Shown piece after piece: positions 20,928 to 30,454 of a stretch of 64,000 nt of DNA. The notes under the pieces are model-generated. The model had not been told where the DNA came from, ran no database searches, and saw nothing but the letters and a program-made list of their open reading frames with translations. The stretch comes from Microvirga pakistanensis. GTDB taxonomy: Bacteria > Pseudomonadota > Alphaproteobacteria > Rhizobiales > Beijerinckiaceae. The stretch covers positions 186,001-250,000 of the forward strand of contig NZ_SPJX01000167.1 of assembly GCF_004458765.1 (NCBI RefSeq). Reading direction: 5' to 3'. Both the position numbers and the translations under genes were made by a program. How positions within the stretch are numbered: the first letter of the stretch is position 1; each line of letters starts with the position of its first letter.

Positions 20928-21749
20928 CTAGTCCCAGAAACGCGGCCAAGCCTCCTCGAGGTGCGGCCCGAGCCGGACCGCCGCGACCCGCACCGCGAGG
21001 CCGGTCCGGTCGTCCGTCTCCACCGCGATCCCTGAGAGCGTGCCCTCCCCGAGACCGGGCTCGAACCGGGTTCCAGGGGTCTTCTGGAGGAAGCGGCGGA
21101 TCGGCTCCTCCTTCTGCATGCCGAGCACCGAATCGTAGTCGCCGCACATGCCCGCATCGGTCATGTAGGCGGTGCCGCCGGGGAGCACCCGGTAATCGGC
21201 GGTGGGCACATGGGTGTGGGTGCCGACCACGAGGGTCGCCCTCCCGTCGAGATAATGGCCCAGGGCCTCCTTCTCGCTGGTGGCCTCCGCGTGGATATCC
21301 ACCACGACGGCGTCCGCCACCTGCCCCAGGGGGCAGGATTCGAGAGCCTGGTCGACCGCCGCGAAGGGATCATCCAGCGGGTCCATGTAGATGCGCCCCA
21401 TGACGTTCACCACCAGGACCCGGGCCCCCGAGCGGGTATCGATGAGGTTCGCCCCGCGCCCTGGGGTGCCGGGCGGATAGTTCGCCGGCCGAATGAGCCT
21501 GGGCTGGCGCTCGATGAAGACGAGGGTCTCGCGCTGGTCCCAGGTGTGATTGCCGAGCGTGACGGCGTCGGCGCCCGCGTTCAGGATCTCGTCGCAGATC
21601 GCCTCGGTGATGCCGAAGCCCCCGGCGGAATTCTCTCCGTTGATCACCACGCAATCGAGGTTCCAGCGCTCGCGCAAGGACGGCAGCCGCTCGATCACAA
21701 CGTTACGGCCGGCGCGCCCGACGATGTCGCCGAGGAAGAGAAGACGCAT
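20928..21749 (-). CDS. YmdB-family metallophosphoesterase (TIGR00282)
   Basis: 273-residue cytosolic calcineurin-like phosphoesterase. Metal ligands are visible in [43 protein letters not shown] and [11 protein letters not shown]. The Bacillus homologue YmdB hydrolyses 2',3'-cyclic nucleotides and affects biofilm choice; the same substrate here is an inference. Its ATG (21749) lies inside the 3' end of the cyclo-ligase gene, overlapping it by 47 bases, so the two are probably coupled. Confidence 0.9.
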   Translation of the reverse strand: MRLLFLGDIVGRAGRNVVIERLPSLRERWNLDCVVINGENSAGGFGITEAICDEILNAGADAVTLGNHTWDQRETLVFIERQPRLIRPANYPPGTPGRGANLIDTRSGARVLVVNVMGRIYMDPLDDPFAAVDQALESCPLGQVADAVVVDIHAEATSEKEALGHYLDGRATLVVGTHTHVPTADYRVLPGGTAYMTDAGMCGDYDSVLGMQKEEPIRRFLQKTPGTRFEPGLGEGTLSGIAVETDDRTGLAVRVAAVRLGPHLEEAWPRFWD

Positions 21750-22359
21750 GGTTTTCCTTCTTGAGAGGCTTGGTCCGAATGAGCTCGGTTTCCGTGATGA
21801 CAATGTCGAGCAGGCGGTCATGGTCCTCGACGGGAACCTGCTCGATCTCCTGAACCGCATAAGCCAGGCCGATGGTCAAGACCGGATGCTGCGCGTCGAG
21901 CGCCGCGATGGCCCGATCGAAATGGCCCTTTCCGTAGCCGATGCGCCCGCCCCTCCTGTCGAAGGCGACGAGGGGGACGATGAGGCATTTGGGAAAGACC
22001 TCCGGGGCATCGGGGCCGGGCTCGCGCACGCCGAAGCCGCCCTTGATGAGCACATCGCCGGGCTGCCAGAGCCGCCAGCTCAGGTGGGGATGCAGGATTT
22101 GGGAGAGGGCCACGTCCTGGCCGCGCTCCAGGAGCGCTTCCATGAGCGGGCGCGGATCGACCTCGCTGCGGATGGGCCAATAGCCGCCCAAAGGAGTCAC
22201 GTCTCGAAGGTCGGAAAGGCCGAGGGCCCGGGCGGTGATCGCCTGGGACGCCTCCTCGCGGAAAGCCTTGTCGAGCTCGTCGCGGCGGGCGAGCGCTTCG
22301 GTGCGAAGCTGTTCTTTCAAGGCAGGAGGAGGAAGAGAATGCATGACGTGCGGAGCCAC
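21703..22359 (-). CDS. 5-formyltetrahydrofolate cyclo-ligase
   Basis: Converts 5-formyl-THF to 5,10-methenyl-THF with ATP, recycling an inhibitory folate form. The 218-residue protein (GTG start; or ATG at 22344) shows the family motifs LIVPLVAFDRRGGRIGYGKGHFDR split around residues 130-153 and IGLAYAVQE. The last about 20 residues ([20 protein letters not shown]) run over the start of the next gene and are atypical. It sits directly downstream of a 6S RNA, the usual ssrS-ygfA arrangement. Confidence 0.93.
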   Translation of the reverse strand: MAPHVMHSLPPPALKEQLRTEALARRDELDKAFREEASQAITARALGLSDLRDVTPLGGYWPIRSEVDPRPLMEALLERGQDVALSQILHPHLSWRLWQPGDVLIKGGFGVREPGPDAPEVFPKCLIVPLVAFDRRGGRIGYGKGHFDRAIAALDAQHPVLTIGLAYAVQEIEQVPVEDHDRLLDIVITETELIRTKPLKKENHASSLPRRHRRARRP

Positions 22360-22374
22360 AAAAGCCGTCGGAGA

Positions 22375-22522
22375 AGCGATCCCGGGAACCTACAAAGTAG
22401 GTGGGCGCCGTATGTCCCGGTCCACGGACCGGGTCAGGGACAGCTCCCTTCAGGATCGATAAGGCCCCGGGGAATATGAACTCCTAACGCGCCCCGCAGC
22501 CCCGCCTTCCCTATGTAGGGAG
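22375..22522 (-). ncRNA. ssrS: Probable 6S RNA
   Basis: Upstream of the cyclo-ligase gene the minus strand can fold into a long irregular hairpin: the apical CCCGGTCCGTGGACCGGG closes an arm beginning near GGGAGCTGTCCC, and the 3' part contains CACCTACTTTGTAGGTTCCCGGG, which I associate with alphaproteobacterial 6S RNAs. 6S RNA mimics an open promoter and sequesters housekeeping RNA polymerase in stationary phase. Location next to the cyclo-ligase gene is the classical context. Ends are estimated to within 10-20 bases; identification is by context and pattern rather than a covariance-model search. Confidence 0.7.
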
Positions 22523-22709
22523 GATGAGGGCCGGTTGAAAGGGGAAAAGTGAGCCCGGAGTCGATCTTCTTCGGCCCGTCCTCGTCGGTGGTCCAGGGTT
22601 GCCTACCTCCAACGGACTACGGTACCGGCACCGTGATTCTACGGATGGCTCCCCGCCGGTGCCCGATGGCATTCTCAAAGCTGAGGAACGCGCCATTACC
22701 GGAGAAAAC

Positions 22710-22988
22710 ATGCCCTCATCCGAGCAGAACGCCGCCAGCCTGCGGCCGGAAAGGTCCCAAGTTCATGCCCCGAGCATCGACGCCATGATGCGGGAAGTGC
22801 TGCACATGCTCGGCGATATTGATGCCGAGTACGAGATCCGGCTCGATCAAGCCGAGCAGAACACCGACGATCAGGCGCTGAAGGACCATATCAAGCGGAA
22901 GATCCGGGCCGCCCATCGCGAGCGCCGGGAGCCGTATGTGGAACTCCTGACCACCCTTAGACAGCGCCGGCACCGGCTGTCGTGCTAG
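22710..22988 (+). CDS. Hypothetical 92-residue protein
   Basis: Charged, mostly helical small protein (HAPSIDAMMREVLHMLGDID..., then a KRKIRAAHRERREPY basic stretch). GGAGAAAACATG gives a good SD for the ATG at 22710; the frame is open upstream but without another credible start. It is transcribed divergently from the 6S RNA and convergently with the GNAT gene. I do not recognise a family. Codon use is normal for the window, so it looks like a real gene. Confidence 0.65.
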   Translation: MPSSEQNAASLRPERSQVHAPSIDAMMREVLHMLGDIDAEYEIRLDQAEQNTDDQALKDHIKRKIRAAHRERREPYVELLTTLRQRRHRLSC

Positions 22989-23006
22989 AATTGGAGCCGC
23001 ACCCCG

Positions 23007-23777
23007 TCAGACGCGTCTGCGACGGTAATGGTAGCGGTACATCTCGCGCGTGAATCCCAGGCGCGCGTACAGGGCGCGGGCGGGAGCGTTGTCGGCCACC
23101 ACCGACAGGCAGGCGCCCGTTGCCCCGCAACGCTCCTCGGCCCAGGCGAGAACCGCTGAAACGGCCTTTTGCGCCAATCCCCGCCCTCTGAAGGCCGGAT
23201 CGGTCACGACGGAATTGACGCAGACCAGCCCGTCGTGAACAGCCCCGAAGGCAATGGCCGCCGGAGTTTCCCCGACATGGCGAACTGCGGCGAAGACGGC
23301 GGGAAGCGACAGGCTCTCGAGGATCTTCCGGTGGGTTTTCTGCGCGTGCTCGTCCTGCCCGTGGAGGCGAGCGAGGGTTGCGAGCCACACCTCTCCCGCA
23401 CTTCCTTCCTCCAGATTGACCTCGGTCGCCATCTGCGGCGGCGTTTCGGCGAAGTCCATGAAGAGCGCGCAGCTTTCATCCTCGGGCGCGTCATAGCCCC
23501 GTTCGTCGAGCCTGCGGTCGAGCGCCGGATCGGCGGTCGACGGAATGCAGAAGATCGCCGGCTGTCCCTGGCCCGCATAGATCGCTTCGCAATACCGGAT
23601 CTTGCGGTCCAGCGGCTGCGTCCCCGGCGACAGAAGATGCACCGCGTTCGTGCGCCGCGTATGCCCGTCGGCCAACCGGATCAGCCAGCCGTCGAAAACG
23701 ACCTCCCGCAGGGCGGGCCAGCCGTTGAGGCAGGCCTCCTCGACACGTTTGACAAGCGGATTTGTGGAAGGATCCAT
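23007..23777 (-). CDS. GNAT family N-acetyltransferase
   Basis: 256 residues; the C-terminal half holds a GNAT fold with the acetyl-CoA loop VVTDPAFRGRGLAQKAVSAVL (motif A, R-G-R-G-L-A) and NAPARALYARLGFTREMYRYHYR at the end. The N-terminal half (PLVKRVEEACLNGWPAL...) resembles the front domain of two-domain GNATs. It is 53 bases downstream of zapA on the same strand. Substrate is unknown. Confidence 0.85.
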   Translation of the reverse strand: MDPSTNPLVKRVEEACLNGWPALREVVFDGWLIRLADGHTRRTNAVHLLSPGTQPLDRKIRYCEAIYAGQGQPAIFCIPSTADPALDRRLDERGYDAPEDESCALFMDFAETPPQMATEVNLEEGSAGEVWLATLARLHGQDEHAQKTHRKILESLSLPAVFAAVRHVGETPAAIAFGAVHDGLVCVNSVVTDPAFRGRGLAQKAVSAVLAWAEERCGATGACLSVVADNAPARALYARLGFTREMYRYHYRRRRV

Positions 23778-23830
23778 GGGCCGATGAGAGCAGAATCCCC
23801 CTCCCGGCCACAACCGGGGCGGCTGTCGTC

Positions 23831-24211
23831 TCACGCGGATCTCGGCTCCTGCTCCTGGCCGCCCGCATTCAGACTGCGCGCCAGCCACTCGATCCGCTCG
23901 GCGGCCCTGTGAACACCCTCCGCCAGCCTCGCCTCGATCATCCGGGCGCGCTCGTCCCCCGACGAGGATTTCAGGCGGGCGAGTTCCGCCTCCAGGCTCG
24001 CGAGGCGCTTCCTGGTCGCATCGAGCTCGTCGGCCTGGGCGATGGCCGCCATGACCTGGAGGCGCAGGTCGCCGATCTCGCCGAAGCTCCCGCGCATCTC
24101 CGCGATCTTGGCATCGTAGGATGCGGCGAGCCGCTCCAGATGCGCCTCCTCCCCCTCGGCGCACGCGATCCGATAGGCCTGTCCGGCGATGGTGACCGTG
24201 ACCTGAGCCAT
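23831..24211 (-). CDS. zapA: Cell division protein ZapA
   Basis: 126-residue protein that bundles and stabilises FtsZ filaments. The N-terminal VTVTIAGQAYRIACAEGEEAHLERLA pattern (spread over residues 4-29) and the following coiled coil (SYDAKIAEMRG..., DATRKRLASLEAELARL) match ZapA. The start overlaps the tight junction with the DUF4164 gene (3 bases between stop and start), so they are one operon. Confidence 0.92.
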   Translation of the reverse strand: MAQVTVTIAGQAYRIACAEGEEAHLERLAASYDAKIAEMRGSFGEIGDLRLQVMAAIAQADELDATRKRLASLEAELARLKSSSGDERARMIEARLAEGVHRAAERIEWLARSLNAGGQEQEPRSA

Positions 24212-24214
24212 GAC

Positions 24215-24508
24215 CTATCCCTCTCCCGGCTCGCGCTGGCCCGCCTCGGTCAGCACGGTCTGAACGGCGAGAATCGCAAGCTGAACCCGCCTGGAGACAT
24301 CGTCCGTGGCGGCCTCGAAGCGGTGGAGGCGGGTGAGAGCGCCGTCCAGCTCCTCCGCGAGACGGGAGCGGTCGTCCTCCATGAGCTGCAGTTCGGTCTC
24401 CAGGCTTCCCCGGCGCCTTTCGGCATCGAGACGGCGGGACGCCGAGGCTTCGAGAAGCCCCAGGGCCGCGTCGAGCCGTTTCATCGCGTCGTCGAGGGGG
24501 GACGTCAT
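24215..24508 (-). CDS. DUF4164 coiled-coil protein
   Basis: 97-residue almost entirely coiled-coil protein (ASASRRLDAERRRGSLE..., DDRSRLAEELDGALTRL...). It lies immediately upstream of zapA, as is usual in Hyphomicrobiales, which suggests a cell-division accessory role. The ATG at 24508 has GGAGG at 5 bases; the longer frame runs into a dispersed repeat and is rejected. Confidence 0.85.
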   Translation of the reverse strand: MTSPLDDAMKRLDAALGLLEASASRRLDAERRRGSLETELQLMEDDRSRLAEELDGALTRLHRFEAATDDVSRRVQLAILAVQTVLTEAGQREPGEG

Positions 24509-24534
24509 GCTGCCTCCGGGAATCGCCCTGGAGA

Positions 24535-24629
24535 CTAGCGCATCGCGCGGAAAAGTGGACCCGGTTTTCACTGACGTGGCCCTACGGGTCGCTGACGCGG
24601 CCCCTCGGGTCCGCGTCGAACGATGCGCC
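24535..24629. repeat. Dispersed modular repeat, family A, copy 1
   Basis: About 95 bases bounded by GCGCATCG and CGATGCGC inverted ends, with GGAAAAGTGGACCCGGTTTTC and two tandem units of about 21 bases (consensus TGACGYGGCCCYWCGGGTC). Other copies are at 37691 and, inverted, at 46469. Any coding appearance (SATRRATSVK in one frame) is a by-product of the repeat. Confidence 0.85.
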
Positions 24630-24641
24630 CTCCCAGGAGTG

Positions 24642-24690
24642 GAGCATCGGATCGATCCCGAAAGTGGGCCCACTTTCGGGATCGATGCTC
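24642..24690. repeat. Perfect 18-bp-arm palindrome upstream of transketolase
   Basis: GAGCATCG ends flank perfect inverted arms at 24651-24668 and 24669-24686 with no loop, centred on GGGCCC. It is related to family A by its CATCG...CGATGC ends and AAAGTGG core, but lacks the tandem 21-base units. It lies about 150 bases upstream of the transketolase start. Confidence 0.85.
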
Positions 24691-24838
24691 TAGGCGGCCC
24701 AAGCGGAAGGAGCAACGGTCCTTCAGAGGATTACACCCCGTGACGCCTTTGACTCAGACCCCCCGCGTGTTAAGGAGCCGACGCCTTTTCCAGACAGACC
24801 CGCCCCTTTGCGGGGCTACACAATTTGTGGATCTAGCC

Positions 24839-26842
24839 GTGCTGAACACCGTCCCCGCCGATCGCATCACCCATTCCGATCTGGCGAACGCCGTGCGCGT
24901 CCTCGCCATGGACGCCGTCGAACAAGCCAAATCCGGCCATCCCGGCCTGCCCATGGGCGCCGCCGACATTGCGACCGTGCTGTTCACCAAGTTCTTGAAA
25001 TACGATGCCGCCGACCCGCGCTGGCCCGACCGCGACCGGTTCATTCTCTCGGCCGGCCACGGCTCCATGCTGCTCTACGCCCTGCTCCACCTGACCGGCG
25101 TGAAGGGCATGACCATCGAGGAGCTGAAGAACTTCCGCAAGCTCGACTCGAAGACCCCGGGCCATCCGGAAAACTTCATGACCCCGGGCGTCGAGACCAC
25201 CACGGGTCCCCTCGGCCAGGGCATCGCCACGGCGGTGGGCTTTGCGCTCGCCGAGCGCATGCTGAACGCCGAGTACGGCGACGATCTCGTCGACCACTAT
25301 ACCTATGTGCTCGCCTCCGACGGCGACCTGATGGAAGGCATCAGCCAGGAGGCGATCGCGCTGGCCGGCCACCTGAAGCTCAACCGCATGATCGTCCTGT
25401 GGGACGACAACGAGATCTCCATCGACGGCCCGCTCTCGATCTCCGACTCGGTCGATCAGGTGAAGCGCTTCCAGGCCTGCGGCTGGAACGCCGTGCGCAT
25501 CGACGGCCATGATCCCAAGGCGATCCAGCGCGCCATCGCCCGCGCGCAGAAATCGGACAAGCCGACCCTCATCGCCTGCAAGACCACCATCGGTCTCGGT
25601 GCCCCGAAGAAGGCCGGCACCTCCAAGGCCCACGGGGAGCCGCTCGGCGCCGAGGAACTCGCTGGCGCCAAGGCCGCCTACGGCTGGAGCCATGCTCCCT
25701 TCGAGATCCCGGACAATATCCGCGACGCCTGGGCGAAGGCCGGCAAGAAGGGCCGCCGCCTGCGCAAGGCCTGGGAGGACCGGCTGAGCGCCCTGCCCGC
25801 CGACAGGCGCGGCGAGTTCGAGCGCCGCGTCAAGGGCGTGCGCCCCGCAGGTCTCGGCGAGGCCATCGCTCGGCTGAAGGACCGTCTGGCGGCCGAGCCC
25901 CAGAACGTCGCCACCCGCAAGGCCAGCGAGATCGCCCTCGAGGTCATCACCGAGGCCGTGCCGGAACTGGTCCTCGGCTCCGCGGACCTGACGCCCTCCA
26001 ACAACACCAAGACCAAGAACCTCACCGCCATCTCGCCCGGCAACTTCGCGGGCCGCTACATCCATTACGGCATCCGCGAGCACGGCATGGCGGCGGCCAT
26101 GAACGGCATCGCGCTTCACGGCGGCTACGTGCCGGCCGGCGCGACCTTCCTGGTCTTCACCGATTATGCCCGTCCCGCCATGCGCATCGCCGCGCTCGCC
26201 GGGGTTCCGGCGGTCTACGTCATGACCCACGATTCCATCGGTCTGGGCGAGGACGGCCCGACCCACCAGCCGGTGGAGCACCTGGCGGCGCTTCGCGCCA
26301 TGCCGAAGATGCGCGTGTTCCGTCCGGCGGACGCCATCGAGACGGCGGAGGCCTGGCAGCTGGCGCTCGAGCGCACGGACGGCCCGTCGACCCTGGCGCT
26401 CACCCGCCAGAACTTGGCCCAGGTCCGTAAGGACGGCGGCGCGAAGAACCTCTCGGCCACCGGTGCCTACGAGCTCTCCCCGGCTTCGGGCAAGGCCCGC
26501 GCCACCATCTTCGCCTCGGGTTCCGAGGTGGAGATCGCCTTGGCGGCCCAGAAGCTGCTGGCCGAGAAGAACTTTGAGGCCCGCGTGGTCTCCGTGCCGT
26601 CGCTCGATCTGTTCCTGGCCCAGCCCGAGAAGGTGCGCCACGAGATCATCGGCGATGCGCCGGTCAAGGTCGCGGTGGAGGCGGCGGTCCGCTTCGGCTG
26701 GGATTCGGTCATCGGTCCCGACGGAATTTTCGTCGGCATGCATGGGTTTGGCGCGAGCGCGCCCTACAAGGACCTCTACAGGCACTTCGGCATCACCGCC
26801 GAGGCGGTAGCGGAAAAAGTTCTCAGGACGCACAATCTCTGA
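24839..26842 (+). CDS. tkt: Transketolase
   Basis: Thiamine-diphosphate enzyme transferring two-carbon ketol units in the pentose phosphate and Calvin-type pathways. About 667 residues: [18 protein letters not shown] near the start, [16 protein letters not shown], the ThDP motif beginning at [13 protein letters not shown] and running to DDNEISIDG, and the pyrimidine-binding domain [23 protein letters not shown] (split over about 20 residues). The GTG at 24839 gives family-typical length. Another GTG at 24740 has a better SD (AGAGGA) but would add 33 unrelated residues. First gene of tkt-gap-pgk-fba. Confidence 0.95.
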   Translation: MLNTVPADRITHSDLANAVRVLAMDAVEQAKSGHPGLPMGAADIATVLFTKFLKYDAADPRWPDRDRFILSAGHGSMLLYALLHLTGVKGMTIEELKNFRKLDSKTPGHPENFMTPGVETTTGPLGQGIATAVGFALAERMLNAEYGDDLVDHYTYVLASDGDLMEGISQEAIALAGHLKLNRMIVLWDDNEISIDGPLSISDSVDQVKRFQACGWNAVRIDGHDPKAIQRAIARAQKSDKPTLIACKTTIGLGAPKKAGTSKAHGEPLGAEELAGAKAAYGWSHAPFEIPDNIRDAWAKAGKKGRRLRKAWEDRLSALPADRRGEFERRVKGVRPAGLGEAIARLKDRLAAEPQNVATRKASEIALEVITEAVPELVLGSADLTPSNNTKTKNLTAISPGNFAGRYIHYGIREHGMAAAMNGIALHGGYVPAGATFLVFTDYARPAMRIAALAGVPAVYVMTHDSIGLGEDGPTHQPVEHLAALRAMPKMRVFRPADAIETAEAWQLALERTDGPSTLALTRQNLAQVRKDGGAKNLSATGAYELSPASGKARATIFASGSEVEIALAAQKLLAEKNFEARVVSVPSLDLFLAQPEKVRHEIIGDAPVKVAVEAAVRFGWDSVIGPDGIFVGMHGFGASAPYKDLYRHFGITAEAVAEKVLRTHNL

Positions 26843-26885
26843 GACCGAAGGAGGCCCAAGGCCTCGTCACAAGGGAGTTAAGACT

Positions 26886-27893
26886 ATGACGGTGAAGGTC
26901 GCGATCAACGGTTTCGGTCGCATCGGACGCAACATCCTCCGCGGCATCGTGGAGAGCGGCCGGAAGGATATCGAGGTGGTTGCCATCAACGACCTCGGCC
27001 CGGTCGAGACGAATGCCCACCTGCTTCGCTTCGATTCCGTCCATGGCCGCTTCCCGGCCGATGTCGCGGTCGAGGGCGAGTTCCTCGTGATCAACGGCCA
27101 GCGCATCCGCGTGACGGCGATCAAGGATCCGGCGACCCTGCCGCACAAGGATCTCGGCGTCGACATCGCGATGGAGTGCACGGGCATCTTCACGTCCAAG
27201 GACAAGGCCTCCGCCCACCTGGCTGCCGGCGCCAAGCGCGTCATCGTCTCGGCTCCGGCGGACGGCGCCGATCTCACGGTCGTCTACGGCGTGAACCACG
27301 ACAAGCTCACCAAGGAGCACATCGTCATCTCGAACGCCTCCTGCACCACGAACTGCCTCGCCCCCGTGGCGAAGGTGCTTCACGAGACGGTGGGCATCGA
27401 GAAGGGCTTCATGACCACGATCCATTCCTACACCAACGACCAGCCGACGCTGGATCAGATGCACAAGGACCTCTACCGCGCCCGCGCGGCGGCCCTGAAC
27501 ATGATCCCGACCTCGACGGGCGCCGCGAAGGCCGTGGGCCTCGTCCTGCCGGAGCTCAACGGCAAGCTCGACGGATCCTCGATCCGCGTGCCGACCCCGA
27601 ACGTCTCCGTGGTGGACTTCAAGTTCCTGGCCGGGAAGTCGACCACGAAGGAAGAGATCAACGCGGCCATCAAGGCGGCGGCCGACGGCCCCCTCAAGGG
27701 CGTGCTCGGCTATACGGACCAGCCGAACGTCTCCTCCGACTTCAACCACGACCCGCACTCCTCCGTGTTCCACCTCGACCAGACCAAGGTGATGGAGGGC
27801 AACTTCGTGCGCGTGCTGTCCTGGTACGACAACGAGTGGGGCTTCTCGAACCGCATGGCGGACACCGCCATCGCCATGGCGAAGCTGATCTAA
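26886..27893 (+). CDS. gap: Type I glyceraldehyde-3-phosphate dehydrogenase
   Basis: 335-residue enzyme converting glyceraldehyde-3-phosphate to 1,3-bisphosphoglycerate. Rossmann start [19 protein letters not shown] after the second strand (NAD preference), catalytic [12 protein letters not shown] and the C-terminal [13 protein letters not shown] strong SD (AAGGGAG) precedes the ATG, 43 bases after tkt. Confidence 0.98.
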   Translation: MTVKVAINGFGRIGRNILRGIVESGRKDIEVVAINDLGPVETNAHLLRFDSVHGRFPADVAVEGEFLVINGQRIRVTAIKDPATLPHKDLGVDIAMECTGIFTSKDKASAHLAAGAKRVIVSAPADGADLTVVYGVNHDKLTKEHIVISNASCTTNCLAPVAKVLHETVGIEKGFMTTIHSYTNDQPTLDQMHKDLYRARAAALNMIPTSTGAAKAVGLVLPELNGKLDGSSIRVPTPNVSVVDFKFLAGKSTTKEEINAAIKAAADGPLKGVLGYTDQPNVSSDFNHDPHSSVFHLDQTKVMEGNFVRVLSWYDNEWGFSNRMADTAIAMAKLI

Positions 27894-27907
27894 GGAGGGC
27901 TGCTTCG

Positions 27908-29098
27908 ATGACCGCCTTCCGCACGCTCGACCAAGCCGACGTCAAGGGAAAACGCGTTCTCGTCCGGGTGGACCTCAACGTCCCCATGGAGAACGGCCGG
28001 GTCACGGACGCGACGCGCATCGAGCGCGTCCTGCCCACCATCCGGGAAATCGCCGACAAGGGCGGCAGGGTCATCCTTCTCGCCCATTTCGGACGCCCGA
28101 AGGGCCGCGACCCGAAGGAATCCCTGAAGCCGGTCGCGGAGGCGGTCTCGCAGCATCTCGGGAAAACGGTGGCCTTCGCCGATGACTGCATCGGCGAAGC
28201 CGCCTCCGGCGCCGTCTCGTCCCTGAAGGACGGCGAGGTGCTTCTTCTCGAGAACACCCGCTTCCATGCGGGCGAGGAGAAGAACGACCCCGCCTTCGTC
28301 CAGGAACTGGCGAAGCTGGGCGATCTTTACGTGAACGACGCCTTCTCGGCGGCCCACCGCGCGCATGCCTCCACCGAGGGCCTCGCCCGCGTGTTGCCGT
28401 CCTACGCCGGCCGCACCATGCAGGCGGAGCTCGACGCGCTCACCAAGGGCCTGGAAGCTCCCAAGCGCCCCGTGGTCGCCATCGTGGGCGGCGCGAAGGT
28501 GTCCACCAAGATCGACCTGCTCGAGAACCTCGTCGCCAAGGTCGATGCCCTCGTCATCGGCGGCGGCATGGCCAACACCTTCGTGCATGCGACGGGGCTC
28601 AACGTCGGCAAGTCCCTGGCAGAGAAGGATCTCGCCGCGACCGCCATGCGCATCATCGAGAAGGCGCGCGCCGCCAACTGCGCGATCATCCTGCCGGTGG
28701 ACGGCGTCTGCGCCTACGAGTTCAAGGCCGGCGCCCACAACCAGACCTATGGCATCGACGCGATCCCCGAGGACCAGATGATCCTCGACGTGGGCTCGCA
28801 ATCGGTGGAGCGCGTCTGCGCCGCCATCAACGATGCGGCGACGCTGGTGTGGAACGGCCCGCTCGGCGCGTTCGAGATCCCGCCCTTCGATCAGGGCACG
28901 GTCGCGGCCGCCCGCCATGCGGCCCGGCGCACCCAGGAAGGCAAGCTCGTCTCGGTCGCCGGCGGCGGCGATACGGTTGCCGCCCTCAACCATGCCGGCG
29001 TTGCGGACAGCTTCACCTACGTCTCAACGGCAGGCGGCGCCTTCCTTGAATGGCTCGAGGGCAAATCGCTCCCCGGCGTGGACGCCCTGAGAGCCTGA
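27908..29098 (+). CDS. pgk: Phosphoglycerate kinase
   Basis: 396-residue glycolytic kinase. N-lobe [15 protein letters not shown] with the substrate-binding Arg, [26 protein letters not shown]-lobe [17 protein letters not shown] and [19 protein letters not shown] precedes the ATG, 14 bases after gap, so it is co-transcribed. Confidence 0.98.
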   Translation: MTAFRTLDQADVKGKRVLVRVDLNVPMENGRVTDATRIERVLPTIREIADKGGRVILLAHFGRPKGRDPKESLKPVAEAVSQHLGKTVAFADDCIGEAASGAVSSLKDGEVLLLENTRFHAGEEKNDPAFVQELAKLGDLYVNDAFSAAHRAHASTEGLARVLPSYAGRTMQAELDALTKGLEAPKRPVVAIVGGAKVSTKIDLLENLVAKVDALVIGGGMANTFVHATGLNVGKSLAEKDLAATAMRIIEKARAANCAIILPVDGVCAYEFKAGAHNQTYGIDAIPEDQMILDVGSQSVERVCAAINDAATLVWNGPLGAFEIPPFDQGTVAAARHAARRTQEGKLVSVAGGGDTVAALNHAGVADSFTYVSTAGGAFLEWLEGKSLPGVDALRA

Positions 29099-29145
29099 GG
29101 TCTTGCCTGGCAGAGTGGGTGCCCGCCCTGCCAAGCGAAACCGTG

Positions 29146-29198
29146 GCGCATCGGCTGGTCCCCGAAAGCGGGATCCACTTTTGGGCCCGACGCTCTAG
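29146..29198. repeat. Degenerate short family-A-like element between pgk and fba
   Basis: GCGCATCGGCTGGTCCCCGA, AGCGGGATCCACTTTTGGG and CGACGCTCTAG form an imperfect palindrome that resembles the element at 24642 with arm mismatches. It has no tandem 21-base units. Confidence 0.6.
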
Positions 29199-29261
29199 AT
29201 GACTTAAGCTGAGGTTCAGCTTCTGCGCTGTTTAAAAACCAAGACCAATACGGAGGACTAA

Positions 29262-30350
29262 ATGGCCCGCATCACCATGAGGCAGCTTCTGGATCACGCC
29301 GCCGAGCAAGGCTACGGCGTGCCTGCCTTCAACATCAACAACATGGAGCAGGCGCTCGCCATCATGGCGGCCGCCAGTGAGGTCGATGCGCCGGTGATCA
29401 TCCAGGCGAGCCGCGGCGCACGCTCCTACGCCAACGACGTCATGCTCAAGCACATGATGGACGCCGTCACCGAGATCTATCCGCACATTCCGGTCTGCGT
29501 GCATCTCGACCACGGCAACGAGCCCGCCACCTGCATGACCGCCATCCAGGCCGGCTTCACGTCCGTCATGATGGACGGTTCGCTCAAGGCCGACGGCAAG
29601 ACCCCGGGCGACTGGGACTACAATGTCGCTGTCACCAAGAAGGTGGTCGAGATGGCCCATCTCGGCGGCATCTCGGTGGAAGGCGAGCTCGGCGTGCTCG
29701 GCTCTCTCGAAACCGGTGAAGGCGAGGCCGAGGACGGCCATGGCGCCGAGGGCAAGCTCTCCCACGACCAGCTTCTGACGAACCCGGACGAGGCGGTGAA
29801 GTTCGTGGCCGAGACCAAGGTCGACGCGCTCGCCATCGCCATGGGCACCTCGCACGGCGCCTATAAGTTCACCCGCAAGCCCGACGGCGCGATCCTGGCC
29901 ATGCACGTGATCGAGGAGATCCACAAGAAGCTCCCGAACACCCACCTGGTGATGCACGGCTCGTCCTCCGTGCCGCAGGACCTGCAGGACATCATCAACC
30001 AGTACGGCGGGCAGATGAAGCCGACCTGGGGCGTTCCGGTGGAAGAGATCCAGCGCGGCATCAAGCACGGCGTGCGCAAGATCAACATCGACACCGACAA
30101 CCGGATGGCGATGACCGGCCAGATCCGCAAGGTCCTGACCGAGAACCCGGGCGAGTTCGATCCCCGCAAGTACCTGAAGCCCGCCATGGAGGCGATGACG
30201 AAGCTCTGCAAGCAGCGCCTGCAGGAGTTCAACACCGCCGGCCAGGCCTCGAAGATCAAGCGGGTCTACACCCTGGCCGAGATGGCCAAGCGCTATGCGT
30301 CGGGCGAGCTCGACCCGACCTTCGGTGCAAGCCGTCAGGCGGCGGAATAA
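29262..30350 (+). CDS. fba: Class II fructose-bisphosphate aldolase (CbbA subtype)
   Basis: 362-residue zinc-dependent aldolase. It starts [27 protein letters not shown]. Zinc ligands and catalytic residues lie in [36 protein letters not shown] and [10 protein letters not shown]. The long C-terminal part and the tkt-gap-pgk-fba order are those of the Calvin-cycle subtype, but no RuBisCO or phosphoribulokinase gene is visible, so its role here is glycolysis or gluconeogenesis. Confidence 0.97.
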   Translation: MARITMRQLLDHAAEQGYGVPAFNINNMEQALAIMAAASEVDAPVIIQASRGARSYANDVMLKHMMDAVTEIYPHIPVCVHLDHGNEPATCMTAIQAGFTSVMMDGSLKADGKTPGDWDYNVAVTKKVVEMAHLGGISVEGELGVLGSLETGEGEAEDGHGAEGKLSHDQLLTNPDEAVKFVAETKVDALAIAMGTSHGAYKFTRKPDGAILAMHVIEEIHKKLPNTHLVMHGSSSVPQDLQDIINQYGGQMKPTWGVPVEEIQRGIKHGVRKINIDTDNRMAMTGQIRKVLTENPGEFDPRKYLKPAMEAMTKLCKQRLQEFNTAGQASKIKRVYTLAEMAKRYASGELDPTFGASRQAAE

Positions 30351-30384
30351 CCGAACGGGTTTTCGCCTTAATCCTCATCGACAA

Positions 30385-30412
30385 GCGGGGCCTCGCAAGA
30401 CGGCCCCGTTTT
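30385..30412 (+). terminator. Terminator of the tkt-gap-pgk-fba transcript
   Basis: Stem CGGGGCC/GGCCCCG with a 9-nt loop followed by TTTT, 36 bases past the fba stop. Confidence 0.8.
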
Positions 30413-30454
30413 CGTTATGGGATGCCAGTCTCACTTTTCCGAGTGCCGCAACCG

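Noticed and set aside
24833..26833. Long minus-strand frame of 666 codons opposite transketolase
   Set aside because: It is the complement of the conserved transketolase gene; composition is His/Gly/Arg/Val-rich, typical of GC-rich antisense frames, with no SD or family resemblance.
29262..30350. Calvin cycle operon
   Set aside because: The aldolase is of the CbbA subtype and the order tkt-gap-pgk-fba is cbb-like, but no RuBisCO, phosphoribulokinase or CbbR is present in the window.
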